DNA of 64,000 bases from Chitinophaga agrisoli (GCF_008386695.1 NZ_VUOC01000002.1:426481-490480), one strand, 5' to 3'. Positions 51,829 to 61,382 are shown, numbered from the stretch's first letter. Program-made: numbers and translations. Notes: generated by a model from the sequence alone, not told the origin.

Positions 51829-53610
51829 TCAATAACCAGGGTTTTGAACCAATTCCGGCGACTTACCGGTTTCTGAAATGGGAAAAGGCCACAGGTACAT
51901 AGCCGGCCGGAAATTATGTTTGGTAACGTTAAAGACCTTATACGCCACCGTACTCCCGTTACGGTTCACTTCCATCCCCTGTGCCTGGATGCTTTCCGTT
52001 TGCGGAGCGATCTTCCATCTTCTCACATCCCAGAAACGGTGGCCTTCATAGGCCAGCTCTATACGGCGCTCCTGCTGTATGGCCCTGCGCATCTGCTCTT
52101 TGGTCAGGGCCCCGGGCAGCTGGTAGGGATCCAGCCCCGCACGCTGGCGGATAGCTTCTACCGCCGCATATACATTTGCGGTAGGCCCTTCATATTCATT
52201 AGCCGCTTCCGCATAGTTCAGCAATACCTCCGCATAGCGCATCAGCGGCATTACCCGGTTGGTGCCAAAACTGATACTGGAAGAAAGCGCCTGGGGATCC
52301 AGCATCTTGTTATTATAATACCCCGTAAGCGTACCCTGGTGTACCGCATCCTGGCCGGTTCCAACACCGTTGTAATTACCCATATAAATGTTGACCGGCG
52401 CCGATCCGTTTGCCTGGCCATTGCCCGTACGCACCAGCAATACCGTCTGATCATGTATAATGCTGTAGGCCAGTCTGGGGTCACGATCCTTATAAGGATC
52501 ATTAGGATCATAGCCAGAAGTTGGATCTGTGATGGGTTTGCCGTTCCGCATAGGGAACGCATCCACCAGCCCTTGATAAGGGAAAGAGCCGGTACCATTG
52601 CCATTCCTTGAAGGCGGCAGGCACATAGTCTCCAGGTCATTATTCCCGGTGGCGCGCATCAGCTCAAAAATGTATTCCGTATTTACACGCAGCGGAAACA
52701 GTCCCTGGAAACCATAACCGGGAGAAGAGGTCTGGTAATTGTTGACGGTATTTAAACTATATACGCCCAGTGCGATCACTTTCTGCGCCGCATCTTCCGC
52801 CAGCTTCCAACGGTTTACATCGTACGTAGGATAACCCACCAGCGCGGGGTCCACTTCTTTTCCGCCGCCGGCTCCCGCTTCGCGGGGTAAGGTGGTGCCA
52901 TTAAACAGCGGACTGGCAGCATACAACAGCACCCGCGCCTTTAATGCCAGGCATGCGCCACTGGACACGCGCCCGTAGTTAAGGCCCGTCTGTGTCACCG
53001 GCAGGATAAGGGCGGCGCTATCACATTCTGACAGGATATAATTCACACAGTCCGCATACGTGCTTCTTTTAGCCACAATAGGCGTTTCATAGGATAGCAG
53101 GGTATCCCCCACCAATGGAACGCCGCCATAATGCTCCACCAGGATGGCATAGTACCAGGCGCGCAGGAAACGCGCCTCCGCCACCATCTGTGCTTTATAA
53201 GGTGCTTTCAGCGGCGCATTGGGGATATTTTTGATCAATACATTTACAGCGCGAATGTTGCTATAGCAGGTCTTGTACGGCTCTTCGCCAATAATACCTG
53301 CATTCACCGTACCGGTGGCAAACTGCGTAGCAGGCGTAGGGAAAGCATGGGAAGGCTCCGCTTCATCGCAGCCGGCTTCCAGGCCGCCGCACACGATGTA
53401 ATTGTAGGAAAAGCGGTTCAACCCCGTGCTCAGTCCTACATTGGAATAAATGTTAGCCAGGAAACCAACCGTCCGGGAACTGTCTGTAAATACGGTTTGT
53501 TCCGAAAGATTGGTAGTGGTGGTGGCAGAAAGAAAGCCCTCTTTCCGGCACGAGGAAGTGGCCAATGCCGTTGCCATTAGCGCCAAAACGGGAATACATC
53601 GTTTTATCAT
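51829..53610 (-). CDS. SusD family outer membrane lipoprotein (first gene of the operon)
   Basis: The 593-residue lipoprotein has lipobox ATSSCRK (Cys21) and SusD marks: EARFLRAWYYAILVEHYGGVPLVGD, GACLALKARVLLYAASPLFNG, MRYAEVLLNYAEAANEYEG, IRQRAGLDPYQLP, RIELAYEGHRFWDVRRWK and SPELVQNPGY. Unusually, no SusC gene precedes it: it opens the operon and is followed by DUF5004 and DUF4961. Two LacI-type sites lie upstream, the nearer about 94 bp before the ATG. Confidence 0.95.
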   Translation of the reverse strand: MIKRCIPVLALMATALATSSCRKEGFLSATTTTNLSEQTVFTDSSRTVGFLANIYSNVGLSTGLNRFSYNYIVCGGLEAGCDEAEPSHAFPTPATQFATGTVNAGIIGEEPYKTCYSNIRAVNVLIKNIPNAPLKAPYKAQMVAEARFLRAWYYAILVEHYGGVPLVGDTLLSYETPIVAKRSTYADCVNYILSECDSAALILPVTQTGLNYGRVSSGACLALKARVLLYAASPLFNGTTLPREAGAGGGKEVDPALVGYPTYDVNRWKLAEDAAQKVIALGVYSLNTVNNYQTSSPGYGFQGLFPLRVNTEYIFELMRATGNNDLETMCLPPSRNGNGTGSFPYQGLVDAFPMRNGKPITDPTSGYDPNDPYKDRDPRLAYSIIHDQTVLLVRTGNGQANGSAPVNIYMGNYNGVGTGQDAVHQGTLTGYYNNKMLDPQALSSSISFGTNRVMPLMRYAEVLLNYAEAANEYEGPTANVYAAVEAIRQRAGLDPYQLPGALTKEQMRRAIQQERRIELAYEGHRFWDVRRWKIAPQTESIQAQGMEVNRNGSTVAYKVFNVTKHNFRPAMYLWPFPISETGKSPELVQNPGY

Positions 53611-53703
53611 ATAGTGGCGGATTTATTTTGCATCAGTGAATAGTATACGCATAACATCGGTATAGCGGTGTTTTTTCATCCGTGTGAATCAATATCCTAT
53701 CAG

Positions 53704-53715
53704 TAAACCGGTTTA
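53704..53715. promoter_or_regulatory. LacI-type operator TAAACCGGTTTA (site A)
   Basis: A perfect 12-bp palindrome with the central CG typical of LacI-family operators, about 94 bp upstream of the first SusD start. It matches the cores of sites at 53795 and 58727. Confidence 0.75.
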
Positions 53716-53794
53716 ACTAATCAAAACAAGTATTGCCCCTTTATTGTGGAATTCTCTTCGCTGATCTGGTTGACTATCGCTAAAAACACTTTGT

Positions 53795-53806
53795 TAAACC
53801 GGTGTA
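53795..53806. promoter_or_regulatory. LacI-type operator TAAACCGGTGTA (site B)
   Basis: Eleven of 12 bases match site A; the centres are 91 bp apart, which allows looping between two bound repressors. It lies between the esterase stop and the SusD promoter region. Confidence 0.65.
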
Positions 53807-53821
53807 TCAAATCATTATCTG

Positions 53822-54637
53822 CTATTTATTTTTCTGGAAATAATCATGAAAGAACAACACATGGTACTTAATGGAATTGGTCCAGTATTCCCAGGTGTGG
53901 CCGCCAGGCCGCGCCGCATAATCATGCGGTATATTACGTTCCAGCAGCAGTTCATGCAGCTTGTTGTTATAACGGCTAAAGAAATCATCTGTTCCGCAGT
54001 CTATGGTCAGCTCCAGCAGATGCGGCGTAAGCAGGTACAGCATATTGATCACGCTGTTCTTTTCCCAGTGCTCCGGGTGTTCGCTATAGGCGCCCAGCAC
54101 CTGGTCAATCCCAAAGCTTTGCGGAAAGGCGCGGAGGTCTACTCCCCCGCTCATACTGCCGGCCGCGCCAAAAGTATCGCTATGCCGGAAAGCCAGGTAT
54201 AACGCGCCATGGCCGCCCATGCTTAAACCGGTGATCGCCCTGCCGCTACGGCTGTTGATCGTGGAATAGTGCTTATCCACCCATTTAACCAGCTCTGAGG
54301 AGATGTATGTTTCATATTTCGAGCCCGCTTTTACCGGGCTATCTATATACCAGCTGGCAAAATCGCCGTCAGGGCATACAATGATCATGTGGTAATCATC
54401 TGTCATTTTAGCGAGCGCCGGGTCTTTATTGACCCAGTCGCCATAATTGCCGCTGTATCCATGCAGGAGATACAGCACCGGGAACTTTTTACCGGCGCTG
54501 TAATCCCCCGGGGTGATCACCACCGCTTTGATCTGTTTGTGCATCGCTTCACTAAACGTTGCTACGGTATCTACTTTTGCCGCCAGCAGCCGGGAGCTGA
54601 TCAGGAGTAATAAAATGAGTCTACAGGTATATTTCAT
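53822..54637 (-). CDS. Secreted esterase, CE1/EstA (FrmB-like) type
   Basis: A 271-residue exported alpha/beta hydrolase with a signal peptide (cleavage near RLLAAKVD, residue 20). It has VLYLLHGYSGNYGDWV, the nucleophile motif AITGLSMGGHGAL and a catalytic His in PGGHTWEYW. Close groups include feruloyl and acetyl esterases of family CE1 and the tributyrin esterase/FrmB line. In this locus it likely removes acyl groups from the glycan. It is 8 bp after the SGNH hydrolase gene. Confidence 0.88.
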   Translation of the reverse strand: MKYTCRLILLLLISSRLLAAKVDTVATFSEAMHKQIKAVVITPGDYSAGKKFPVLYLLHGYSGNYGDWVNKDPALAKMTDDYHMIIVCPDGDFASWYIDSPVKAGSKYETYISSELVKWVDKHYSTINSRSGRAITGLSMGGHGALYLAFRHSDTFGAAGSMSGGVDLRAFPQSFGIDQVLGAYSEHPEHWEKNSVINMLYLLTPHLLELTIDCGTDDFFSRYNNKLHELLLERNIPHDYAARPGGHTWEYWTNSIKYHVLFFHDYFQKNK

Positions 54638-54645
54638 AATGCCGG

Positions 54646-56028
54646 TTATCTGGCTGCGGTGATAGCGATCTTATGCAGCTGTGGTTTGTTGATCTCGTAT
54701 ATCTTATCCGTAAGGATGTCTATTTCCTGTTGCCAGGCATCGCGCAGGGTTTTGTAACGGGCGCGGGAATAGTTATCCCTGTTGCCGCTTACAAACAGGT
54801 CTTTGGAGGCGTTTACGGAGTCCATAGACGCATTGTCATCCTTAAACAACAGGCCTTTGCCTTTCAGGAAATCAAACTGCATCCAGGTATACATCCGGAT
54901 CCGCCGTTCAATATCCCAGCGCTCCTCATTCAGTTCCCTTATCTGGATAGCCTGCTGGTATTCCGGCGTGCGGGTATTCTCTGCCAGGTTAATACCTGCG
55001 GACAGTTGCGCGGCATCGTAGCTGCCTACTTTTTCACCATCCATTACCAGGTCATACTGGCCTGCGTGGAGACCGCCTACCTGCAATACTTCCTGGTTAA
55101 ACTCCTGCATAAAAGGCACCACTTTCAGCGCTTCCGCCTGTGCATGATGACTGCCCCAGGCGCGTGGCACCGTATCCAGCGGATAAGGCAGCGATTGCGC
55201 CAGGTAAGTGAAGCTGATGCCGCCAGCGTTGCCTGCTACCGCATTGATCTTACAGTTGGCAGCCTGCTTTACCTGTTTTGTGCTGGCATCGATATGTATA
55301 GTGGCTACGGGCTGATTGGCCAGTCCTTGCGCTTTCAGGAACAGGTATGCCATCACCATATGGCCGTCATTATCCGGATGGATACGGTCGCTGGGCGTAA
55401 GGCTGTAGGCAGAATCCCGTTGCTGCTCCCGCTGGTTAATAGCGCGCATAGGCTGGTAAAAATCAACAAAGGCCCAGCCGTTCTTTTTAGCCGCCTGTTG
55501 CTGGAAGGCCACCACTTCTGTCAACGCTTCTGCTTTATGCGGGAACAGGTTTTTATTATTGAATTTAGACGTTTCGTCATAGGGAGAGGTGCCGATAAAG
55601 ATCTTCTTAATATCTGAGCGTTTTTTCAGGCGCTCTTCCACCAGGCTGTAAAAATGGTAGGAACGCTGCAGCCGCTGCTGCATCGTATCTTTCCCATCCG
55701 CGCGGTACCATTCAAAATAGCCCGTATCATTCATGCCCCAGGTGAGGGTAAGCACGGTAGGCTTTTTGGAGAGCACGTCCGCATCCAACCGGTCATAGAT
55801 CTGGCCTATCACGTCGCCGCCTATACCGGCATTCAGGCAGGTAATACGCCTGTCCGGGAAACGGGTCATATAGTACAGCCAGATATAGGAATGGTAATGT
55901 CCGCCATCCGTAATACTGTTGCCTACAAAAACAACACGGTCACCTTTCTGAAATGGCGCCGGCTGTTGCTGTGCCTTTGCCTGTAAGGCGCCAGCTGCCA
56001 TGAACAGGAATAATAGTTTTCTTCGCAT
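54646..56028 (-). CDS. SGNH/GDSL hydrolase with C-terminal extension
   Basis: The 460-residue exported protein has signal peptide MRRKLLFLFMAAGALQAKAQ and the SGNH blocks: VFVGNSITDGG (Ser), NAGIGGDVIG (Gly), TWGMNDTG (Asn), and SDRIHPDNDGH (Asp and His). The last about 200 residues, after the catalytic domain, form an uncharacterised helical and beta region (INLAENTRTPEYQQAIQIRELNEERW). Family members deacetylate or deacylate carbohydrates; the role fits a decorated glycan. It is 12 bp downstream of the GH38 gene. Confidence 0.9.
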   Translation of the reverse strand: MRRKLLFLFMAAGALQAKAQQQPAPFQKGDRVVFVGNSITDGGHYHSYIWLYYMTRFPDRRITCLNAGIGGDVIGQIYDRLDADVLSKKPTVLTLTWGMNDTGYFEWYRADGKDTMQQRLQRSYHFYSLVEERLKKRSDIKKIFIGTSPYDETSKFNNKNLFPHKAEALTEVVAFQQQAAKKNGWAFVDFYQPMRAINQREQQRDSAYSLTPSDRIHPDNDGHMVMAYLFLKAQGLANQPVATIHIDASTKQVKQAANCKINAVAGNAGGISFTYLAQSLPYPLDTVPRAWGSHHAQAEALKVVPFMQEFNQEVLQVGGLHAGQYDLVMDGEKVGSYDAAQLSAGINLAENTRTPEYQQAIQIRELNEERWDIERRIRMYTWMQFDFLKGKGLLFKDDNASMDSVNASKDLFVSGNRDNYSRARYKTLRDAWQQEIDILTDKIYEINKPQLHKIAITAAR

Positions 56029-56040
56029 TTGATGAGCTAT

Positions 56041-58524
56041 TTATGAATGCTTCGTTATTTTGATCGTACGGATGCCAAAAGGGGGCAGCGTTACCGGCGT
56101 TTCCCATTGGCGGTTGTTTTTAATTATGTTGATGGAGGTACGGTCTTCACCGTTTAGCTCCACCAGCGCGGCGCTGCTGATCGCTGTGGGAAAGCTGAGA
56201 CTGGCCTGGCTTTCTTTCCTGGAGGGATTGAATAACCTGATCAGCAACTCATCCCCTTGCCAGGTAACGGAACTCACCTGCACCGCACCGCCTTCCAGGC
56301 GAAACATGGATTGCCCGGCTGTAGCAGCTGCGCCTGCGCGTACCAGTAAAGGCTCATTCCATTTGCTATTCTCCATACAGATCCTCCCCTGCTCCCAGTT
56401 ACTGGCATGCGGCACAATGGCATAATGGATAGCCGTAGGGCCGTTAATGGTGTAATTCCTGCCCCAAAGCCCCATACCGGAATACTGGATATCCAGCGCC
56501 AGCGGGAAATTTTCGCCATGCGCATAACTGGTGGTATGATCGCTAAACAGGGCCATCCCGTATTTGCCGCTGCCATCCGTTAGATCTACCCAATTCAGCA
56601 GCACGTTATTTTTAATACTGTCCCAGCGGTTATAGAAAGTGTTATCCAGCTGACTTTCCGTTACATCAAAAGGCGCATCTTTTGCTATATGCGGCTGTGT
56701 GAATGTGGATGGGAACAGGGCCAGCAGTTTTAAACTATCATTATAAAAAGGCTTGGCCGGTAATTCCCATTTATAGGTACCAGGCGCCATTGTTTGCCCG
56801 ATACCGGTATTCTCTTTCCAGTTTATCTGCAGCTGGTTATCGATCTTCGGATCGCCGGCAGTCACGGTGAGGGTTTGCGTAAAGCTGTCTCCGGCAATCT
56901 GCCCTGTAAGCAGCAGCTTTATCCGCAGCGCGCCTGCTTCCTGTACCTGCACGGTTACCGGGGTTTCCATGGATGATCTGAAACCTCCCCTGTCATAGAA
57001 ATTTCCTCTCAGGGCATTGAAACCATCGCCCGCGAGCTCTTTGTTATGCAGCTGTTTGGCAATAAGGCTTTTGATAATGCCGCCATGCAGCGTATCTATG
57101 GTGATCCTGTATAGATCTGTTTCCAATATGTATGTACTCCCCTGCTGTTTAACCGCTGTAGTTACCGTGGGCCTCGCAGCCGTATTCACCAAATGATACA
57201 CCTGGTTACCCATGGCCGGCACATTGGCCAGGAATAAAATACCATCATTCACCAATTGGGAGGCTACGGGTTTACCCTGGGCGTCTAACACCTTGGCAGC
57301 GTTCCATCCTTTGGGAAGCTCCGCACGCACTACTTCTTTACGATCCAGCCCCAATGTATTGCAGACTGTTATAGCCTCCGGCTGACCAGTCACCGGGACA
57401 GACAACTGATCAATACTATCACAGATCCGGCGGGTGGCGGTTGTCCACGCAGCCACTTTATCCGCCCAGGTATTACCCGGCTTGCCGTTATAGGGTACAA
57501 TCCAGCAATCATGATGCTCAGAGAGTAATAAGGTACGCCAGGCGGTATCCAGCGCCTGTTGCGGCCAGGGTGTTTGTTTATTCCAGGCCGCCATTGCCGC
57601 CAGTTTTTCTGATTGTAGTATTTTATTCTCCGCCTGGCGAACGCGCTGCGCTATCTGCTGCGTTACCTGTGAGCCCCATACCAGGCTCACCAGGATATCT
57701 TCCTGGGATACCTGCCAATCCGTGGCCTTATCATTTACCGCTATATGATCAAAATAGTGATGCCAGAGGGTGTACGCAGCGCTATCCCCTTTGAATGGCC
57801 CGCCCTTCCAGCCGGCATCCTGTAAGGTCATACCAACAGGATGTTGCATGCCTGCGCTATGGGCGGCATTTATATACTCCCGGCTGTTATTCCAGGCGAT
57901 GGTTTGCCAGGTGGATTTGTTAGACAGTGCCTCTACCGCATACCGGGGAGACGTAAGTATGGAGCTGCCATCCGGCCCTATCCAGTTCACTAATTCTCCG
58001 CCATGGGCACGGGTATAACCCCCAAAACAGGTATTCGGATTTTTAAGGGAGGCATATTTAAAACCGAACGATCTCAGTATCTGTGGCAGCGCGCTGGTAA
58101 AACAAGGCTCCTCCGAAGAATAAGTAGAAAACACTGCTTGCGGAAAATAATGATGCAGGTGCTGTATGCCATACCGGAACTGCCGGATAATACTCTCACC
58201 GGAGATATTAAAGAGATAACCCTGGGCATAGGAAGGGTTTACATACTCGATCCGCCCCTCTTCATACAATTTCTTAAAGTCTCTAAAGGCCTCTTGATCT
58301 ATTGTGGTGACACGATCCCATGTCTCCGGCTCAATTTCTATATTAATATACCAGTTAGGATGTTGCCGCAGCTGGTCCGCCATAAAACGGGTATTCCAGT
58401 CCGGGTAATGCCCCCAAACTCCGCCATGGTAGCCATCTATATACCAGGCCTGCTGGGCCATTGCCTGCATACTTGCGAGCAGCAGCAAAATGGTGACGAT
58501 CTTATATCGTAGCGGCCTATTCAT
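56041..58524 (-). CDS. GH38-like alpha-mannosidase
   Basis: This 827-residue exported protein has a signal peptide (cleavage near MQAMAQQ, residue 24). It has an N-terminal TIM-barrel-like region (WYIDGYHGGVWGHYPDWNTRF, YSSEEPCFTSALPQILRSFGFKYASLKNPNTCFGG), and a C-terminal GH38-like beta region (TYILETDLYRITIDTLHGGIIKSLIAKQL, SDHTTSYAHGENFPLALDIQYSGMGLWG, and the final LPPFGIRTIKI). The classical GH38 active-site phrases are modified, so the catalytic specificity is uncertain. It is the first gene of the minus-strand triplet, divergent from the GH2 gene. Confidence 0.8.
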   Translation of the reverse strand: MNRPLRYKIVTILLLLASMQAMAQQAWYIDGYHGGVWGHYPDWNTRFMADQLRQHPNWYINIEIEPETWDRVTTIDQEAFRDFKKLYEEGRIEYVNPSYAQGYLFNISGESIIRQFRYGIQHLHHYFPQAVFSTYSSEEPCFTSALPQILRSFGFKYASLKNPNTCFGGYTRAHGGELVNWIGPDGSSILTSPRYAVEALSNKSTWQTIAWNNSREYINAAHSAGMQHPVGMTLQDAGWKGGPFKGDSAAYTLWHHYFDHIAVNDKATDWQVSQEDILVSLVWGSQVTQQIAQRVRQAENKILQSEKLAAMAAWNKQTPWPQQALDTAWRTLLLSEHHDCWIVPYNGKPGNTWADKVAAWTTATRRICDSIDQLSVPVTGQPEAITVCNTLGLDRKEVVRAELPKGWNAAKVLDAQGKPVASQLVNDGILFLANVPAMGNQVYHLVNTAARPTVTTAVKQQGSTYILETDLYRITIDTLHGGIIKSLIAKQLHNKELAGDGFNALRGNFYDRGGFRSSMETPVTVQVQEAGALRIKLLLTGQIAGDSFTQTLTVTAGDPKIDNQLQINWKENTGIGQTMAPGTYKWELPAKPFYNDSLKLLALFPSTFTQPHIAKDAPFDVTESQLDNTFYNRWDSIKNNVLLNWVDLTDGSGKYGMALFSDHTTSYAHGENFPLALDIQYSGMGLWGRNYTINGPTAIHYAIVPHASNWEQGRICMENSKWNEPLLVRAGAAATAGQSMFRLEGGAVQVSSVTWQGDELLIRLFNPSRKESQASLSFPTAISSAALVELNGEDRTSINIIKNNRQWETPVTLPPFGIRTIKITKHS

Positions 58525-58590
58525 ATGTATTCAATACGGGTAATGCCCGCCGGTAGCAGGAATGGGACATTTTTCATAAACGAGAAATAT

Positions 58591-58606
58591 GCTAAACTGA
58601 TTTAGC
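58591..58606. promoter_or_regulatory. LacI-type operator, degenerate (site C)
   Basis: GCTAAACTGATTTAGC is a near-palindrome (arms GCTAAA/TTTAGC) with the same flanks as site D. It lies 66 bp upstream of the GH38 start. Confidence 0.55.
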
Positions 58607-58726
58607 AAATAAAACACAAAAGAATTGGTTCCGCAATAGCACTGCACACATTTATATTTAAATAATATCTATAGATACTTATAAACAATCATTTAAGGAG
58701 TCACAATTTTTTCATTTTTACCCTTC

Positions 58727-58740
58727 CTAAACCGGTTTAG
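58727..58740. promoter_or_regulatory. LacI-type operator CTAAACCGGTTTAG (site D)
   Basis: A perfect 14-bp palindrome, 60 bp upstream of the GH2 start and matching the sites before the first SusD gene. With site C it flanks the divergent promoter region of the GH2 and GH38 units. Confidence 0.75.
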
Positions 58741-58799
58741 CAAAATATTTTTATTATCCGGCGTAATGGAACATATTTGCGCAAACTTTTCCACTACTT

Positions 58800-61382
58800 A
58801 TGAAAGCATGTGTTTTGTTCCTGCTGCTCCATGTTATTATCAGTACTTCCTATAGCCAGGGCCTTCCGCAACATTTACGCTGGAAGCTGCACCCACAGGG
58901 CGTATTGGCCGTACAAGGCGCAGGCATTTCAACACCAGGGTTTCCAGATCAGGACTGGCTGCTGGCTATTGTACCCGGTACAGTGTTCTACTCCTATGTA
59001 AAAGCCGGCAGGGAAAAAGATCCGGATTATGCGGATAATATTTACAAAGTTGATCAGCAGAAATACAACCAGCCTTTCTGGTATAGAACAGAATTCCCGC
59101 ATCTTTCCGTTAAAACCGGCCAGCATGTATGGCTGCAATTCAATGGCATTAATAAATACGCGGAGATCTACTGCAATGGTAAACACCTGGGTAACCTGCA
59201 CGGGCATATGCAACGGGGTAGTTATGATATCACGCCGCTGCTGAAGGCCAACGGCAGCAATGCGATTGCCGTATTAGTGAGCCCGCCCAGGTATGATCCG
59301 GATCATGGGCATGGATTGGCTAATTGGGAAAGCCCTACCTATATCTGCAGCGGCAGTTGGGACTGGATGCCGGCGGTACCAGGTTTAAACAGCGGCATTA
59401 CGGACACCGTGGCCCTGCGCATCACAGGCGCCGTGCATTTGTCTGATCCCTGGATCCGTACGGACATGCAGGATACCAATGCTGCTACTATCCATATCGC
59501 TACACAGGTAACAAACACCGCTCCCACTGCTGTTACCGGAAAACTACAAGCAGTGATCAATCCGGGCAATATCACTATCACTAAAAATATCACCCTGGCG
59601 CCCGGCAGTAACCAGGAGATCAACCTGCCTGCGGCACAACTGCGGCATCCTCATCTCTGGTGGCCGAATGGGTATGGAGATCAATTCCTGTATACCTGTA
59701 AAGTATCCTTTACATCCGGGGAGACCATCACCCAACAGTTTGGCATCCGGAAAGTTACTGCTGATACCACCGCGCTGCATGGCCCCATGCGGGTATATGT
59801 GAACGATGTGCCTATCCTGCTGAAGGGAGGTAACTGGGGCATGTCTGATTACATGCTGAAAGTAAGGGACCAGGATTATGATACACGGATCCGGTTGCAC
59901 CAGGCCATGAACTTTAATATGATCCGCAACTGGACCGGCGAAGTCACAGATGAAGCCTTTTACAAGTATTGCGATAAATACGGCATTATGGTCTGGGATG
60001 ATTTCTGGCTGAATAATATGGGCGGTATCGATAGCCTGGCCATGTTCAAAGACAATGTTATTGAGAAACTCAAAAAATTCCGGAACCATCCTTCCATTGT
60101 TATCTGGTGCGGCGCCAATGAAGGCATTCCCGGCGGGGATGCGCATGGCGCGATCAGTAACGTAATTACTGCCGCCATCCACACGTACGATGGAGGCTCC
60201 AGGCTGTATCTGCCCCGTTCTAATGCCGGCGTAGCCAATCCCAACTTCTCTATCCATGGGGATAGCAGGAACCTTTCCGGTAGCGGTATCTGGGCGAATG
60301 TAGACCCTAAGACCTATTTCACCGATCCGCATAACGGCTACCTGTTTTCTGTCAATAGCTGGGGCCTGCGGAGTGAGCTGGGCATGGCCACTTTTGTAAA
60401 TCCTGAGAGTTTTAAGAAGTTTATGCCCCAGGCGTATTGGGTCCCCCCTACCCCGGAAGATGTAAAAAGCAAGGACAATATGTGGGCCCGGCATTTCTTC
60501 AGCACAGATGGCGCACTGGGCGGCGGCGCTGACCCGGTTAAATATATCCATGACATCAATAAAAGCTACGGCCAGGCAAACTCGCTGGAAGACTTTTGCA
60601 AGAAAGCACAGCTGCTGAACCTGGAGACCATGAAAGCCATGTTTGAAGCCTGGAATGATCATATGTGGAACGACGCCTCCGGTATGCTGATCTGGATGAG
60701 CCAGTCCGCTTATCCTTCCATGATCTGGCAGACCTATGACTATTATTACGACCTGACCGGCGCTTATTTTGGCGCAAAATCCGCCTGTGAACCGGTACAC
60801 ATACAGTGGAACCCGGCTACAGATACGATAAAGGTCATCAACAACCGGCCCATTGCGTTGAAAAACCTTACCGCGAAGATGCGCATTTTTAACAGCGATG
60901 GTAAACCCGTTAGCAAATACTCCCGTCATGTTTCCATTGATGCGGCGCCTGTTTCCGCCACAGCAGTATTCCGCCTTATGCCAGATACCGCGGACCTCTC
61001 TGCCGTATATTTTATACGATTACAGTTATTTAATGCCGCCGGAGGATTGGTAGCTGAAAACACGTATATGGCAGGGAAAACCTACCTGGATTATACTGCT
61101 TTGAATACTTTACCCCACATAGGACGTAATCTTGTTATCAGCACGCCTGTTGCAGCTAAGAACAAAATGGCTTACACCATCTCAAACAACTCAACCACCA
61201 CTGCCGCCGTTGGGGTGCGGGTGCAATTGGTCGATAACAACGGACACCAGATATTGCCGGCACTGATCAGCGATGCCTATTTTACATTAATGCAGGGGGA
61301 GAAAAAGCAAGTCCTGGTGGATGTAGACCCGGAATTATTGAAGAACGGGTATAAGCTGGTAGCGAAAGCTTATAATGATTAA
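58800..61382 (+). CDS. GH2 beta-mannosidase-like enzyme
   Basis: The 860-residue exported protein has a signal peptide (cleavage near SYSQG, residue 20), a GH2 sugar-binding sandwich (PFWYRTEFPHLSVKTGQHVWLQFNGINKYAEIYCNGKHLG), an Ig-like domain, and the catalytic barrel with NMIRNWTGEVTDEAFYKYCDKYGIMVWDDFW, acid/base Glu in IVIWCGANEG and probable nucleophile Glu in LRSELGMATF. It resembles beta-mannosidases and exo-glucosaminidase-type GH2 enzymes. It is the only plus-strand gene in the locus and shares its control region with the GH38 unit. Confidence 0.91.
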   Translation: MKACVLFLLLHVIISTSYSQGLPQHLRWKLHPQGVLAVQGAGISTPGFPDQDWLLAIVPGTVFYSYVKAGREKDPDYADNIYKVDQQKYNQPFWYRTEFPHLSVKTGQHVWLQFNGINKYAEIYCNGKHLGNLHGHMQRGSYDITPLLKANGSNAIAVLVSPPRYDPDHGHGLANWESPTYICSGSWDWMPAVPGLNSGITDTVALRITGAVHLSDPWIRTDMQDTNAATIHIATQVTNTAPTAVTGKLQAVINPGNITITKNITLAPGSNQEINLPAAQLRHPHLWWPNGYGDQFLYTCKVSFTSGETITQQFGIRKVTADTTALHGPMRVYVNDVPILLKGGNWGMSDYMLKVRDQDYDTRIRLHQAMNFNMIRNWTGEVTDEAFYKYCDKYGIMVWDDFWLNNMGGIDSLAMFKDNVIEKLKKFRNHPSIVIWCGANEGIPGGDAHGAISNVITAAIHTYDGGSRLYLPRSNAGVANPNFSIHGDSRNLSGSGIWANVDPKTYFTDPHNGYLFSVNSWGLRSELGMATFVNPESFKKFMPQAYWVPPTPEDVKSKDNMWARHFFSTDGALGGGADPVKYIHDINKSYGQANSLEDFCKKAQLLNLETMKAMFEAWNDHMWNDASGMLIWMSQSAYPSMIWQTYDYYYDLTGAYFGAKSACEPVHIQWNPATDTIKVINNRPIALKNLTAKMRIFNSDGKPVSKYSRHVSIDAAPVSATAVFRLMPDTADLSAVYFIRLQLFNAAGGLVAENTYMAGKTYLDYTALNTLPHIGRNLVISTPVAAKNKMAYTISNNSTTTAAVGVRVQLVDNNGHQILPALISDAYFTLMQGEKKQVLVDVDPELLKNGYKLVAKAYND

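Noticed and set aside
54188-54201. TAAACCGGTGA inside the esterase gene as a fifth LacI site
   Set aside because: It lies within coding sequence with only one matching arm and far from any promoter; treated as chance.
54673-55617. 314-codon plus-strand frame opposite the SGNH hydrolase gene
   Set aside because: Antisense shadow; no recognisable domain or start context and the opposite strand has all SGNH blocks.
59544-60929. 461-codon minus-strand frame inside the GH2 gene
   Set aside because: It is a shadow of the high-GC third positions of GH2; the plus-strand frame has clear family motifs.
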